Shown piece by piece: positions 1-6,960 of a DNA stretch of 44,714 nt (positions are counted from its first letter, which is position 1; every line of letters begins with the position of its first letter). The position numbers and the translations under genes were made by a program. The DNA comes from JBFGCA01 sp041567315. Lineage in GTDB: Bacteria > Acidobacteriota > Thermoanaerobaculia > Multivoradales > JAHEKO01. Under the pieces are notes generated by a model. The model was not told where the DNA came from. It saw nothing but the letters and a program-made list of their open reading frames with translations, and ran no database searches. The stretch spans positions 1 through 44,714 of the forward strand of contig JBFGCA010000030.1 of assembly GCA_041567315.1 (NCBI GenBank). Direction: 5' to 3'.

Positions 1-234
1 CCGAGGGGGGGGACCATCGCAGGCAACAGCACCTGCCCCGACAGCCGGACCCCTCGCCGGGGGGCGGGAGGCCGCCCCCAGGCCGGGGGGTACCCGGCAG
101 CGGAACGTGTTGGCCAGGGAGGGGGAGTGGAGCGAAGGGTACCCCCCGGCCCCCGAGGCGGCCGAGGGGGGGGACCATCGCAGGCAACAGCACCTGCCCC
201 GACAGCCGGACCCCTCGCCGGGGGGCGGGAGGCC
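1..234 (+). repeat. Direct repeat pair, 73-bp identical copies, 161-bp period
   Basis: Bases 1-73 and 162-234 are identical, so one 161-bp unit and part of a second are visible. The first copy touches the window edge and probably continues to the left. Copy one contains a perfect 8-bp hairpin (60-67 with 72-79, loop GAGG) that copy two lacks, because the copies diverge after base 234. A diverged relative lies on the minus strand at 25081-25160. No gene is supported in 1-335; from 235 to 335 I see only the leader of the next gene. Confidence 0.85.
81..151. repeat. 15-bp perfect inverted repeat inside the direct-repeat unit
   Basis: GGCCGGGGGGTACCC at 81-95 is the exact reverse complement of 137-151, with a 41-base spacer. 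Each arm carries a GGTACC core. It lies in the part of the unit that separates the two 73-bp copies. It could fold as RNA or be the end structure of a small repeat element. There is no U-tract, so it is not a classical terminator. Confidence 0.7.
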
Positions 235-335
235 ACCGCAATGCAGCTCGGCATACGCCCCTCACCTCCCCACTGCTATCCTGTCCCCTAGCTCGCAGTC
301 ACCCCGCTCCCACGGTGCAACTCCCGGAGATCGCC

Positions 336-1604
336 ATGAGCCCATCGACTTTCGGCCGCCTCGCCGGCGCCCTCACCCTGGTTGCCGCCTGTACGCTGAC
401 CGCCTGGCCCGCCGCCGCCCAACCACCCGCGGACCTCGAGCTCGCCTTGGTCACCGGCGGGCTCACGGAGCCGCTGGCCGTGCGGCACGCCGGCGACGGC
501 TCGGGCCGCTTGTTCATCGTCGAGCGGGCCGGCCGGATCCGCATCTGGGACGGCACCCAGCTGCTGTTCACCCCGTTCCTGAACATCGTCGCGCTGGTCG
601 ACTCCGGCGGAGCCGAACAGGGGCTGCTGGGGCTCGACTTCCATCCCGACTACGAGACCAACGGCTTCTTCTACGTCAACTACACCCGCGACCCGGGCGG
701 CGGGCTGGACCGCACGGTGGTGAGGCGCTACCAGGTGTCGGGCAACCCGAACGTCGCCGACGCCGGCAGCGGCGTCACCCTGCTCGAGATCGAGCAGGAC
801 TTCGGCAACCACAACGGCGGCGACCTCCACTTCGGACCCGACGGCTACCTGTACATCGGCATGGGCGACGGCGGCTCGGGGGGCGACCCGCTCGACCGCG
901 CCCAGAGCCTCGACACGCTGCTCGGCAAGATGCTGCGGATCGACGTCGACGGCGGCCCGGGCAACCCGCCCGACTGCGGGCTGAACGGCAGCTTCTACAC
1001 CGTGCCGCCCGGCAATCCCTTTGCCGACGGCGGCGGCGGCGACTGCGACGAGATCTGGTCGTGGGGCCTGCGCAATCCCTGGCGCTGGAGCTTCGACCGC
1101 ATTCGCGGCGACCTGTTCATCGGCGACGTGGGGCAGAACGCCTGGGAGGAGATCGACTTCGAGCCGGCCGCCACGCCGGGGCGCAACTACGGCTGGCGCT
1201 GCTACGAGGGCGACACGCCGTTCAACCTGACCGGCTGCGGACCGCCCACCAACTACAGGTTCCCGATCCTGGTCTACCAGCACAGCAGCGGCAACTGCTC
1301 GGTGACCGGCGGCTACCGCTACCAGGGGGCGGTCATCGGCGGGCTGCGCGAGACCTACATCTACGCCGATTACTGCACGGGCCGCATCTGGTTCGCGACC
1401 GAGGGACCACCCGGCCAGTGGTCCACCAGCGAGTGGGCCAACGCCCCGATCAGCCCCACCAGCTTCGGCGAGGACGAGCGCGGCGAGGTCTACGTCACCA
1501 ACTACTTCGCCGGCGAGATCCACCGCTTCGAGAGCCCGGGCGCCATCTTCACCGACGGCTTCGAGTCGGGGGACCTGGCGGCCTGGAGCTCGAGCAGCCC
1601 GTAG
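336..1604 (+). CDS. Secreted PQQ-dependent sugar dehydrogenase (GSDH/sorbosone dehydrogenase family)
   Basis: 422-residue six-bladed beta-propeller of the soluble glucose/sorbosone dehydrogenase family, expected to oxidise sugars or polyols with PQQ in the periplasm or outside the cell. The family signature blocks are readable in order: GLLGLDFHPDY, NHNGGDLHFGPDGYLYIG followed by GDGGSGGDP, LRNPWRWSFD, IGDVGQNAWEEI and NYGWRCYEG. Residues 1 to about 28 form a Sec signal peptide ending AAAQ. I chose ATG 336 over an upstream GTG at 315 because GGAGA (326-330) stands 5 nt before it and the signal peptide then starts cleanly. The protein ends with a DGFESGDLAAWS-type tail instead of further fold. 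True substrate and PQQ use are inferred from the family. Confidence 0.9.
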   Translation: MSPSTFGRLAGALTLVAACTLTAWPAAAQPPADLELALVTGGLTEPLAVRHAGDGSGRLFIVERAGRIRIWDGTQLLFTPFLNIVALVDSGGAEQGLLGLDFHPDYETNGFFYVNYTRDPGGGLDRTVVRRYQVSGNPNVADAGSGVTLLEIEQDFGNHNGGDLHFGPDGYLYIGMGDGGSGGDPLDRAQSLDTLLGKMLRIDVDGGPGNPPDCGLNGSFYTVPPGNPFADGGGGDCDEIWSWGLRNPWRWSFDRIRGDLFIGDVGQNAWEEIDFEPAATPGRNYGWRCYEGDTPFNLTGCGPPTNYRFPILVYQHSSGNCSVTGGYRYQGAVIGGLRETYIYADYCTGRIWFATEGPPGQWSTSEWANAPISPTSFGEDERGEVYVTNYFAGEIHRFESPGAIFTDGFESGDLAAWSSSSP

Positions 1605-1761
1605 GGTCAGGGCGAGGTTCGACGCCGGGGCACACCAGGGGGCCCGCCGAGCGGCGGCGAGCGGCAGCGGCGCTGTGAGAGAATCGCGCCGCGCCACTGA
1701 GCTGCCAAACTGCTGGCGTTTCAAGCCCGAGACCGAACCGACGAGCCCGAGGAGGAGCAGG

Positions 1762-2361
1762 ATGCCGTCCAGAATCCGACCCGTGACCCGCGACCAGACC
1801 GCCGACCAGGAGCTGCGCCAGCTCCTCCAGGACGGCGCCGAGGGGTGGTGGAAGGACGCCGAGATGTTCGGCGTCATCGGTCGCGTGCCCGACCTGCTCA
1901 AGTCGATCGTGCCGGTCTTCGCCGCCTTCTTCGGTGGCGGCCGCATCCAGCCGCACGTCTTCGAGCTGATGCGGATCAAGACCGGGCAGATGAACGACTG
2001 CGCCTACTGAAGCACGGTGCGCACCGCTGCCGTGAGCAGCGACGTGAAGCCCCGCGAGCAGGCCGTCCTGGACGGCAGGTACGACTCGCTGTCGCCCGCC
2101 GAGGCGCTGGCGGTGGAGCTGGCCGAGCGGATGGCGATGGACCCGCACTCGGTCGACGACGAGTTCTGGCAGCGGCTCAAGGGCCAGTTCACCGACGAGG
2201 AGATCGTCGAGCTGGCCTTCTCCTGCTCGATCTTCAACTGGGGCAACAAGTTCAACATCACCATGCGGCTCGACACCGACGGCGTCGAGTACCCCAAGGG
2301 GATGGAATACAAGGACGCCCCGACCTTCTGGCGGCAGGCGCCGGGCGGCGGGGCCGGCTGA
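1762..2361 (+). CDS. AhpD-like/carboxymuconolactone decarboxylase-family protein, probable selenoprotein (UGA at 2008-2010)
   Basis: A single frame runs from ATG 1762 to the stop at 2359-2361 with only one interruption, TGA at 2008-2010. Read through, it gives 199 residues with Cys80-Ala-Tyr-Sec83, so UGA sits exactly at the second cysteine of the CxxC redox motif of AhpD-type peroxidase/disulfide proteins. The context (RIKTGQMNDCAY before, STVRTAAV after) and the helical second half (LSPAEALAVELAERMA, TDEEIVELAFS, NWGNKFNI) fit the all-helical AhpD fold on both sides of the UGA. ATG 1762 is preceded by GGAGGAG (1751-1757). The second half has no start with a convincing ribosome site. A SECIS-like hairpin follows the UGA. 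The alternative is a nonsense-mutated pseudogene or a sequencing error. The aminotransferase gene begins 29 nt downstream, probably in the same transcript. Confidence 0.82.
2022..2046 (+). promoter_or_regulatory. Bacterial SECIS-like hairpin for UGA 2008-2010
   Basis: Bases 2025-2030 (CGCTGC) pair perfectly with 2036-2041 (GCAGCG) around the five-base loop CGTGA (2031-2035). Below it, CAC 2022-2024 pairs with GTG 2044-2046 across a two-base bulge. Twenty bases separate the UGA from the loop, and G is the second loop base. As I recall the bacterial SECIS consensus, it wants a short apical loop with G in its first two positions roughly 16-37 nt after the UGA. SelB binding is inferred. Confidence 0.7.
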
Positions 2362-2390
2362 CGGCGGGCGACCGACCGCCCCGACTCGAG

Positions 2391-3605
2391 ATGTTCCAGG
2401 ACGTCGCGGTCGCGCCGCCGGACGCCATCTTCGGTCTTGCCGAGGCCTACCAGCGCGATCCCGATCCCGGCAAGATCAACCTGACGGTCGGGGTCTACCA
2501 GGACGACGCCGGGCGGACCCCGACCCTGGCCGCGGTGTGCGCGGCCGAGCGCCGACTGCTGGCGGCGGGCGGCAGCAAGACCTATCTGCCCATCCGCGGC
2601 ACCGCCGCCTACGCCGCCGCCATCGAGCGGCTGCTGCTGGGCGCCGGGCACCCGGCGCTCACCGAGGGTCGCGTCGCCACCGTCCACACCCCCGGCGGCA
2701 CGGCGGCGCTACGCATCGCCGCCGACTACCTGCAGACCACCCACCCGGGGATCACGGTCTGGCTCACCGACCCCACCTGGGCCAACCACCGGCCGGTCTT
2801 CGCCGCCGCCGGCCTGCCGGTCCGCGAGCTGCCCTATCTCGACCGGGCCGAGCACCGGCTGGCCCTCGACGGGTTGCTGGCGGCGCTGGCGGTTCTCCCG
2901 GCCGGCGACGTGGTGGTGCTCCACGGCTGCTGTCACAACCCCACCGGCGTCGACCCTTCGCCCGCCGAGTGGGCGCAGCTCGCCGCGGTGCTGGCCGAGC
3001 GCCGTGCCCTGCCGCTCCTCGACGTCGCCTATCTGGGCTTCGCCGATGGCATCGAGGAGGACGCCGCCGCCCTGCGGCTGCTGGCCGAGACCGTGCCCGA
3101 GCTGCTGATCTGCAACAGCTTCTCCAAGAGCATGGGGCTCTACAACGAGCGGGTGGGATCGCTGACCGTGGTGGCGGGTGGCCGGGCGGCGGGCGAGGCG
3201 GTGCTCAGCCGCGTGCTGCGGGCGGTCCGCGCCTCCTACTCCAACCCGCCGGCGCACGGCGGCGGAATCGCCACCCTGCTGCTCGACGACGACGAGCTGC
3301 GCGCCGATTGGCTGACCGAGCTGGCCGCCATGCGAGCGCGGCTCCGCCGCATGCGCCGGCGGCTGGCCGGCGGGCTTGAGGCGCGCGGCGTCCGCCTGAG
3401 CGCCGGCGGCAACGAGTTCCTGGCCCGCCAGCGCGGAATGTTCTCCTTCTCCGGCCTCGCCGCCGCCCAGGTCGCCGCCCTGCGCCGCGACCACTCGATC
3501 TATCTGCTCGAATCCGGACGGATCAGCGTCGCCGGCGTCAACCCCGGCAACCTCGAACGCCTTTGCGACGCCATCGCCGCCGTAGCCCCCCGCAGTTCGC
3601 CTTGA
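2391..3605 (+). CDS. Aromatic amino acid/aspartate aminotransferase (class I, AspC/TyrB type)
   Basis: 404-residue PLP enzyme co-linear with E. coli AspC/TyrB along its full length. It transfers the amino group of aspartate or aromatic amino acids to 2-oxoglutarate in the cytosol. Visible family blocks are the N-terminus (PDAIFGLAEAY, GKINLTVGVYQDD), the substrate loop TPGGTAALRIAADY, HGCCHNPTGVDPS, the PLP-lysine segment NSFSKSMGLYNERVG, and the C-terminal GRISVAGVNPGN with a conserved Arg. The start ATG 2391 matches the usual family N-terminus. The reading frame stays open much further upstream (to 1845), but that part overlaps the selenoprotein gene and lacks homology. Aspartate and aromatic specificity cannot be separated from sequence alone. 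Confidence 0.93.
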   Translation: MFQDVAVAPPDAIFGLAEAYQRDPDPGKINLTVGVYQDDAGRTPTLAAVCAAERRLLAAGGSKTYLPIRGTAAYAAAIERLLLGAGHPALTEGRVATVHTPGGTAALRIAADYLQTTHPGITVWLTDPTWANHRPVFAAAGLPVRELPYLDRAEHRLALDGLLAALAVLPAGDVVVLHGCCHNPTGVDPSPAEWAQLAAVLAERRALPLLDVAYLGFADGIEEDAAALRLLAETVPELLICNSFSKSMGLYNERVGSLTVVAGGRAAGEAVLSRVLRAVRASYSNPPAHGGGIATLLLDDDELRADWLTELAAMRARLRRMRRRLAGGLEARGVRLSAGGNEFLARQRGMFSFSGLAAAQVAALRRDHSIYLLESGRISVAGVNPGNLERLCDAIAAVAPRSSP

Positions 3606-3638
3606 CCGCGGCGGCGGGCGCCGGATAGGGTCGGGCCG

Positions 3639-3655
3639 GCGCCGGGTCCCGGCGC
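3639..3655 (+). terminator. GC hairpin after the aminotransferase gene
   Basis: GCGCCGG (3639-3645) pairs with CCGGCGC (3649-3655) around a three-base loop, 34 nt after the aminotransferase stop. There is no U-tract, so termination is only a possibility. Confidence 0.35.
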
Positions 3656-3697
3656 TGGTTCCCAAACAAGACAACGACTCAGGGAGGCTTTGTCCAG

Positions 3698-4381
3698 ATG
3701 CCGAGACCGACGACTGCGCTCGCCATGATCTTCGTCCTGGCCGCGCTGGCCGCGCCGGCGGCCCACGCCGACTGGATCCACACCACCGACTCGTATTTCG
3801 AGGCCGAGACCAACAACCAGCCGCACCCGACCTCGGTCGTGCGCCGCATCCTGACACCCACCGACGTCGAGGAGGGCGTCTCGGTCTGCGTCATCTACGA
3901 GAACAGCATGGCCCAGCGGAGCCGGGGCAAGGTCAGGACCCGGATCACCATCGAGCGTGGTGGCGCGATCCTCGAAACGCTGGTCATCAACGGCCGGGTG
4001 CGCCGCAACTCCTTCGACCGCTGCAAGCTGACCGAGGCCCTGCTGGCCGGCGACCTGGTGACTTTCGAGTTCTCGTTCGTCAACATGCCGCGCATGCAGA
4101 AGACCTCGACGCGAACCGACTTCGCCACCATCGCCGGCGCGGTGGTCGCGCCCGGCGTCGAGCTGCCCGAGGGTCCCGCCCCCGGCCCGCTGTCGGTCCA
4201 GGACCAGGAGGCGCTGGTCGCGCTCCGCGCCTGGATCGGCACCGGCCGCGGCATCGCCGTGCGCTTCGAGACCAACGGCGTCCACATCGACTACCGGCTG
4301 GGCGCCGGCCAGGGCGGTGGCGCCATCGGTCCCTTCCGCACCATCGCCGCCGCCGCCACCGCCTTCTTCAACCTCCTCTAG
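3698..4381 (+). CDS. Secreted protein of unknown function
   Basis: 227 residues with a clear Sec signal peptide (residues 1 to about 25, cleavage after AHA). I do not recognise the mature part. It looks like a mixed beta domain (SVCVIYENS, RTRITIERGGAILETLVINGR, LVTFEFSFVNM) with two cysteines, Cys64 and Cys109, that could form a disulfide after export. A proline/glycine linker near residues 160-168 leads to a short C-terminal region with a glycine-rich stretch (GAGQGGGAIG) and a hydrophobic end. AGGGAGG-like bases (3681-3687) precede ATG 3698 by about 10 nt. It stands alone: hairpins lie on both sides, so it may be a single-gene transcript. Confidence 0.8.
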   Translation: MPRPTTALAMIFVLAALAAPAAHADWIHTTDSYFEAETNNQPHPTSVVRRILTPTDVEEGVSVCVIYENSMAQRSRGKVRTRITIERGGAILETLVINGRVRRNSFDRCKLTEALLAGDLVTFEFSFVNMPRMQKTSTRTDFATIAGAVVAPGVELPEGPAPGPLSVQDQEALVALRAWIGTGRGIAVRFETNGVHIDYRLGAGQGGGAIGPFRTIAAAATAFFNLL

Positions 4382-4397
4382 CGGCTGACGCGATCTC

Positions 4398-4426
4398 CCC
4401 GGGGGCGGCACGCGGCCGCCCCCGGG
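4398..4426 (+). terminator. Strong terminator-like hairpin downstream of the secreted unknown
   Basis: A perfect 12-bp stem (4398-4409 with 4415-4426) closes on a five-base loop, 17 nt after the stop at 4381. It lacks a T-run, as is common in such GC-rich genomes. It could serve either strand. Confidence 0.55.
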
Positions 4427-4698
4427 CTCGCCTCGCCCGCCTGCTCCGCGTCGAGCCCGCAGTCTCATTCCCGCGACCCAGCGGACCACCCCGGTACCGC
4501 AAACTCGAAGCCCTGGGGCTCTCGAGACCGGGTCTCCATCGCCTCGCTCGATTGTCGAAAACCGGGCTGCCGGCGCCGCCGGCGGTGGAGAATCTCGCTG
4601 AGGCGTTTCGGTTAGGCTAGCGCGCTGCCTGCTCGCGGCCTGGTGCCGTCTTGGTGCGGTAACACGGGCGGGGACGCCGACGAATCGATCTCGACACC
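4427..4698. other. Intergenic region before the M20 peptidase gene
   Basis: Together with the hairpin just upstream this is the 317-base gap between the secreted unknown and the peptidase gene. I find no supported coding sequence. A short GCC-rich palindrome lies around 4570-4584. The sequence from 4600 is slightly less GC-rich and should hold the peptidase promoter, but I cannot point to convincing -35/-10 boxes. Confidence 0.5.
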
Positions 4699-6267
4699 AT
4701 GCGCTCCCGCCCCTTTGCAGCTCTCTACCTGGCCTTGTGCCTTTCTGCCGCAGGGGCGGGTGTGGCCTCCGAAGCGGCGGTCGAGGCGGCGCGGGCCCAC
4801 CGGCAGGCGCACGGGGCGGCGATCCTGGAGGAGTTCAGGGAGCTGCTGGCGCTGCCCAACGTGGCGAGTGACGCCGAGGGGATCGGGCGGAACGCCGAGT
4901 GGATTCGCGAGGCGCTGGCGCGGCGGGGGCTGGCGGCGGAGGTGTGGAGCGTCGAGGGGGCGCCGCCGGTGGTCTACGGAAGGCTCGAGGTGCCCGGCGC
5001 CGGGCGGACGCTGGGGATCTACGCGCACTACGACGGGCAGCCGGTGGACTCCGCCGAGTGGACCAACCCACCCTGGACGCCGGTGCTCTACTCGGCGGCG
5101 CTCGAGGCCGGAGGCGAGCGGCTGGCCTGGCCCGGGCCGGGGCAGCCGATCGACCCCGAGTGGCGCATCTACGCCCGCTCGGCGGGGGACGACAAGGCGC
5201 CGGTGGCGGCGCTGCTCGCTGCCCTCGACGCGCTGCGGGCGGCGGGGATCGCGCCGACCTCCAATCTGCGGCTGCTGTTCGAAGGCGAGGAGGAGGCGGG
5301 ATCGGACCACCTGGGGACCTACCTCGAGGAGCACCGCTCGGCGCTCGACGCCGATCTGTGGCTGATCTGCGACGGGCCGGTCCACCAGAGCCGGCGGCCG
5401 CAGCTGGTGTTCGGGGTGCGCGGCTACGCCGGACTCGATCTGACGGTCTACGGCGCCACGCGCTACCTGCACAGCGGGCACTACGGCAACTGGGCGCCCA
5501 ACCCCGCCGAGGAGCTGGCGCGGCTGCTGGCCGGGCTGGAGGACGGCAACGGCCGGGTGCTGGTGGCCGGCTTCTACGACCGGATGGCCCCCGTCGGCGA
5601 GGCCGAGCGCCGGGCGCTCGACGAGCTGCCGGCGATCGACGAGGCGCTGCGCCGCGAGCTGGGGCTGGCCGCCACCGAAGCCGGCTCGGCGCCGCTCGCC
5701 GAGCGGCTGCTGCTGCCGTCGCTCAACGTCCGGGGCATGGCGAGCGGCGCGGTCGGCGAAGCGGCCCGCAACGTGATCCCCACCGAGGCGACCGCCAGCC
5801 TCGACCTCAGGCTGGTCCAGGGCAACGACCCGGTGGCGATGCAGGAGCGGGTGGAGGCGCACCTGCGGGGCCGGGGCTACCACCTGGTGCGCGAGGCGCC
5901 CGATCTCGAGACCCGCCTGCGTCACCCGCGGATCGTGCGGGTGACCCGGCGCGGCGGCTATCCCGCCACCCGCACGCCGATCGGCCTGCCGGTGGTGCGG
6001 CCCGTCATCGACGCCGCCGAGCTGGCGGCCGGCGAGCCGGTGGTGCTGCTGCCCACCATGGGTGGCTCGCTGCCGCTCTATCTGTTCACCTCGATCCTCG
6101 AGAGCCCGCTGGTGATCGTGCCCATCGCCAACCACGACGACAACCAGCACGCCCCCGACGAGAACCTGCGGCTCGCCAACCTGTGGTTCGGCATCGACCT
6201 GATGGCAGTGCTGCTGGCGCTGCCCGCCGACTCGGCCGCGCCCCGCGCCGGAGACGGGGAGAATTGA
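4699..6267 (+). CDS. Secreted M20-family metallopeptidase
   Basis: 522-residue zinc hydrolase of the M20/M28 carboxypeptidase-dipeptidase class, exported by a signal peptide (residues 1 to about 23, ending VAS). The di-zinc site is readable in order: GIYAHYDGQPVD (His110, Asp112), RSAGDDK (Asp164), LLFEGEEEAGS (catalytic Glu and metal Glu near 198-199), CDGPVH (Asp) and the final His in NHDDNQHAPDENL. Between them lies the dimerisation/lid domain (LHSGHYGNWAPNPAEEL onwards). It probably removes terminal amino acids from peptides in the periplasm as a nutrient-scavenging enzyme. The PilZ gene begins 3 nt after the stop, implying co-transcription. Confidence 0.92.
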   Translation: MRSRPFAALYLALCLSAAGAGVASEAAVEAARAHRQAHGAAILEEFRELLALPNVASDAEGIGRNAEWIREALARRGLAAEVWSVEGAPPVVYGRLEVPGAGRTLGIYAHYDGQPVDSAEWTNPPWTPVLYSAALEAGGERLAWPGPGQPIDPEWRIYARSAGDDKAPVAALLAALDALRAAGIAPTSNLRLLFEGEEEAGSDHLGTYLEEHRSALDADLWLICDGPVHQSRRPQLVFGVRGYAGLDLTVYGATRYLHSGHYGNWAPNPAEELARLLAGLEDGNGRVLVAGFYDRMAPVGEAERRALDELPAIDEALRRELGLAATEAGSAPLAERLLLPSLNVRGMASGAVGEAARNVIPTEATASLDLRLVQGNDPVAMQERVEAHLRGRGYHLVREAPDLETRLRHPRIVRVTRRGGYPATRTPIGLPVVRPVIDAAELAAGEPVVLLPTMGGSLPLYLFTSILESPLVIVPIANHDDNQHAPDENLRLANLWFGIDLMAVLLALPADSAAPRAGDGEN

Positions 6268-6270
6268 GCC

Positions 6271-6960
6271 GTGAAGCGGAGGATCCTCGCGGTGGGAGAC
6301 GAGGAAGGCTCGCTGGCCGCCCTCGCCGAGGTGCTGGCCCGCTCGGCTTTCGAGGTGCACCGGATGGCAAGCGGGGTGCCCGCGGTCGGTCTGTGCGGCG
6401 AGGTCAAACCGCACCTGGTGATCGTCAGTCATCCGCTTCCCGATCTCGAGCTGCGCGATTTCGTCTTCTCGGCCCGCGCCGCCTGCTCGCCGGCGGCGCC
6501 GCCGCCCATCGTGGTGCTGGCAGAGAGCGCCGAAGGCACGGCGCTGGCCCGGGTGGACCAGGCGATGCGGGTGCTGACCCCGGAGCAGTCGCGCGACCGG
6601 TGGGAGGAGGAGGTGCTGCGGCTGCTGGAGGTGCCGGCCCGCAGTGCCCAGCGGCTGATGTTGCGCCTGGAGGTCGCCCTGGGCGCCGGGCGGCTGCTCC
6701 GCATGTGCCAGACCGAGAACATCTCGCGCACCGGGATGCTGGTGCGCAGCGCCGAGTCCTATCCGCTGGGGTCGGAGGTGCTGATCGAGTTCACGCTGCC
6801 CGAGGAGCGGGAGTCGATCCGTGGCAGCGCCGAGATCGTGCGCCACGCCGACGCCGCGGCGGAGAGGATCCAGGGCATGGGGCTGCGCTTCACCCGCCTC
6901 CAGGCCGACGGCGAAGCGCGGCTCGAGGCCTTCCTGGAAAAGCTCGGCATTGAGTTCTGA
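6271..6960 (+). CDS. Degenerate receiver domain fused to a PilZ domain
   Basis: 229 residues. The N-terminal part (1 to about 115) has the alpha/beta pattern of a response-regulator receiver, with an acidic start (GDEEG), but Ser53-His54 stand where the phosphorylatable Asp should be, so it is probably a pseudo-receiver. The C-terminal part (about 125-229) is a PilZ domain that keeps both c-di-GMP signature pieces: RLMLR (RxxxR, 128-132) and NISRTG (N/DxSxxG, 150-155). It is therefore a candidate soluble c-di-GMP effector that acts by protein contact. It starts with GTG at 6271, 3 nt after the peptidase stop. The last 11 bases overlap the next gene. Confidence 0.82.
   Translation: MKRRILAVGDEEGSLAALAEVLARSAFEVHRMASGVPAVGLCGEVKPHLVIVSHPLPDLELRDFVFSARAACSPAAPPPIVVLAESAEGTALARVDQAMRVLTPEQSRDRWEEEVLRLLEVPARSAQRLMLRLEVALGAGRLLRMCQTENISRTGMLVRSAESYPLGSEVLIEFTLPEERESIRGSAEIVRHADAAAERIQGMGLRFTRLQADGEARLEAFLEKLGIEF

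Noticed and set aside
1..234. CRISPR repeat pair
   Set aside because: Only two 73-bp copies with an 88-bp gap and no spacer regularity; a related copy 25 kb away shows it is an interspersed repeat.
107..1678. Long Arg/Pro-rich frame of 523 codons on the plus strand over the PQQ dehydrogenase
   Set aside because: It is a shadow: composition is typical of an out-of-frame read of GC-rich coding DNA, while the frame at 336-1604 carries complete family motifs and a signal peptide.
2017..2361. Separate 114-residue gene starting with GTG after the UGA
   Set aside because: It shares the frame of the upstream part, lacks a ribosome site, and supplies the second half of the AhpD-like fold. A read-through gene explains both.
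4610..4625. Recurring GGCTAG words near gene ends (4613, 8187, 26456 and 44481)
   Set aside because: Several are just TAG stop codons in a GC-rich context; I see no conserved longer sequence linking them.
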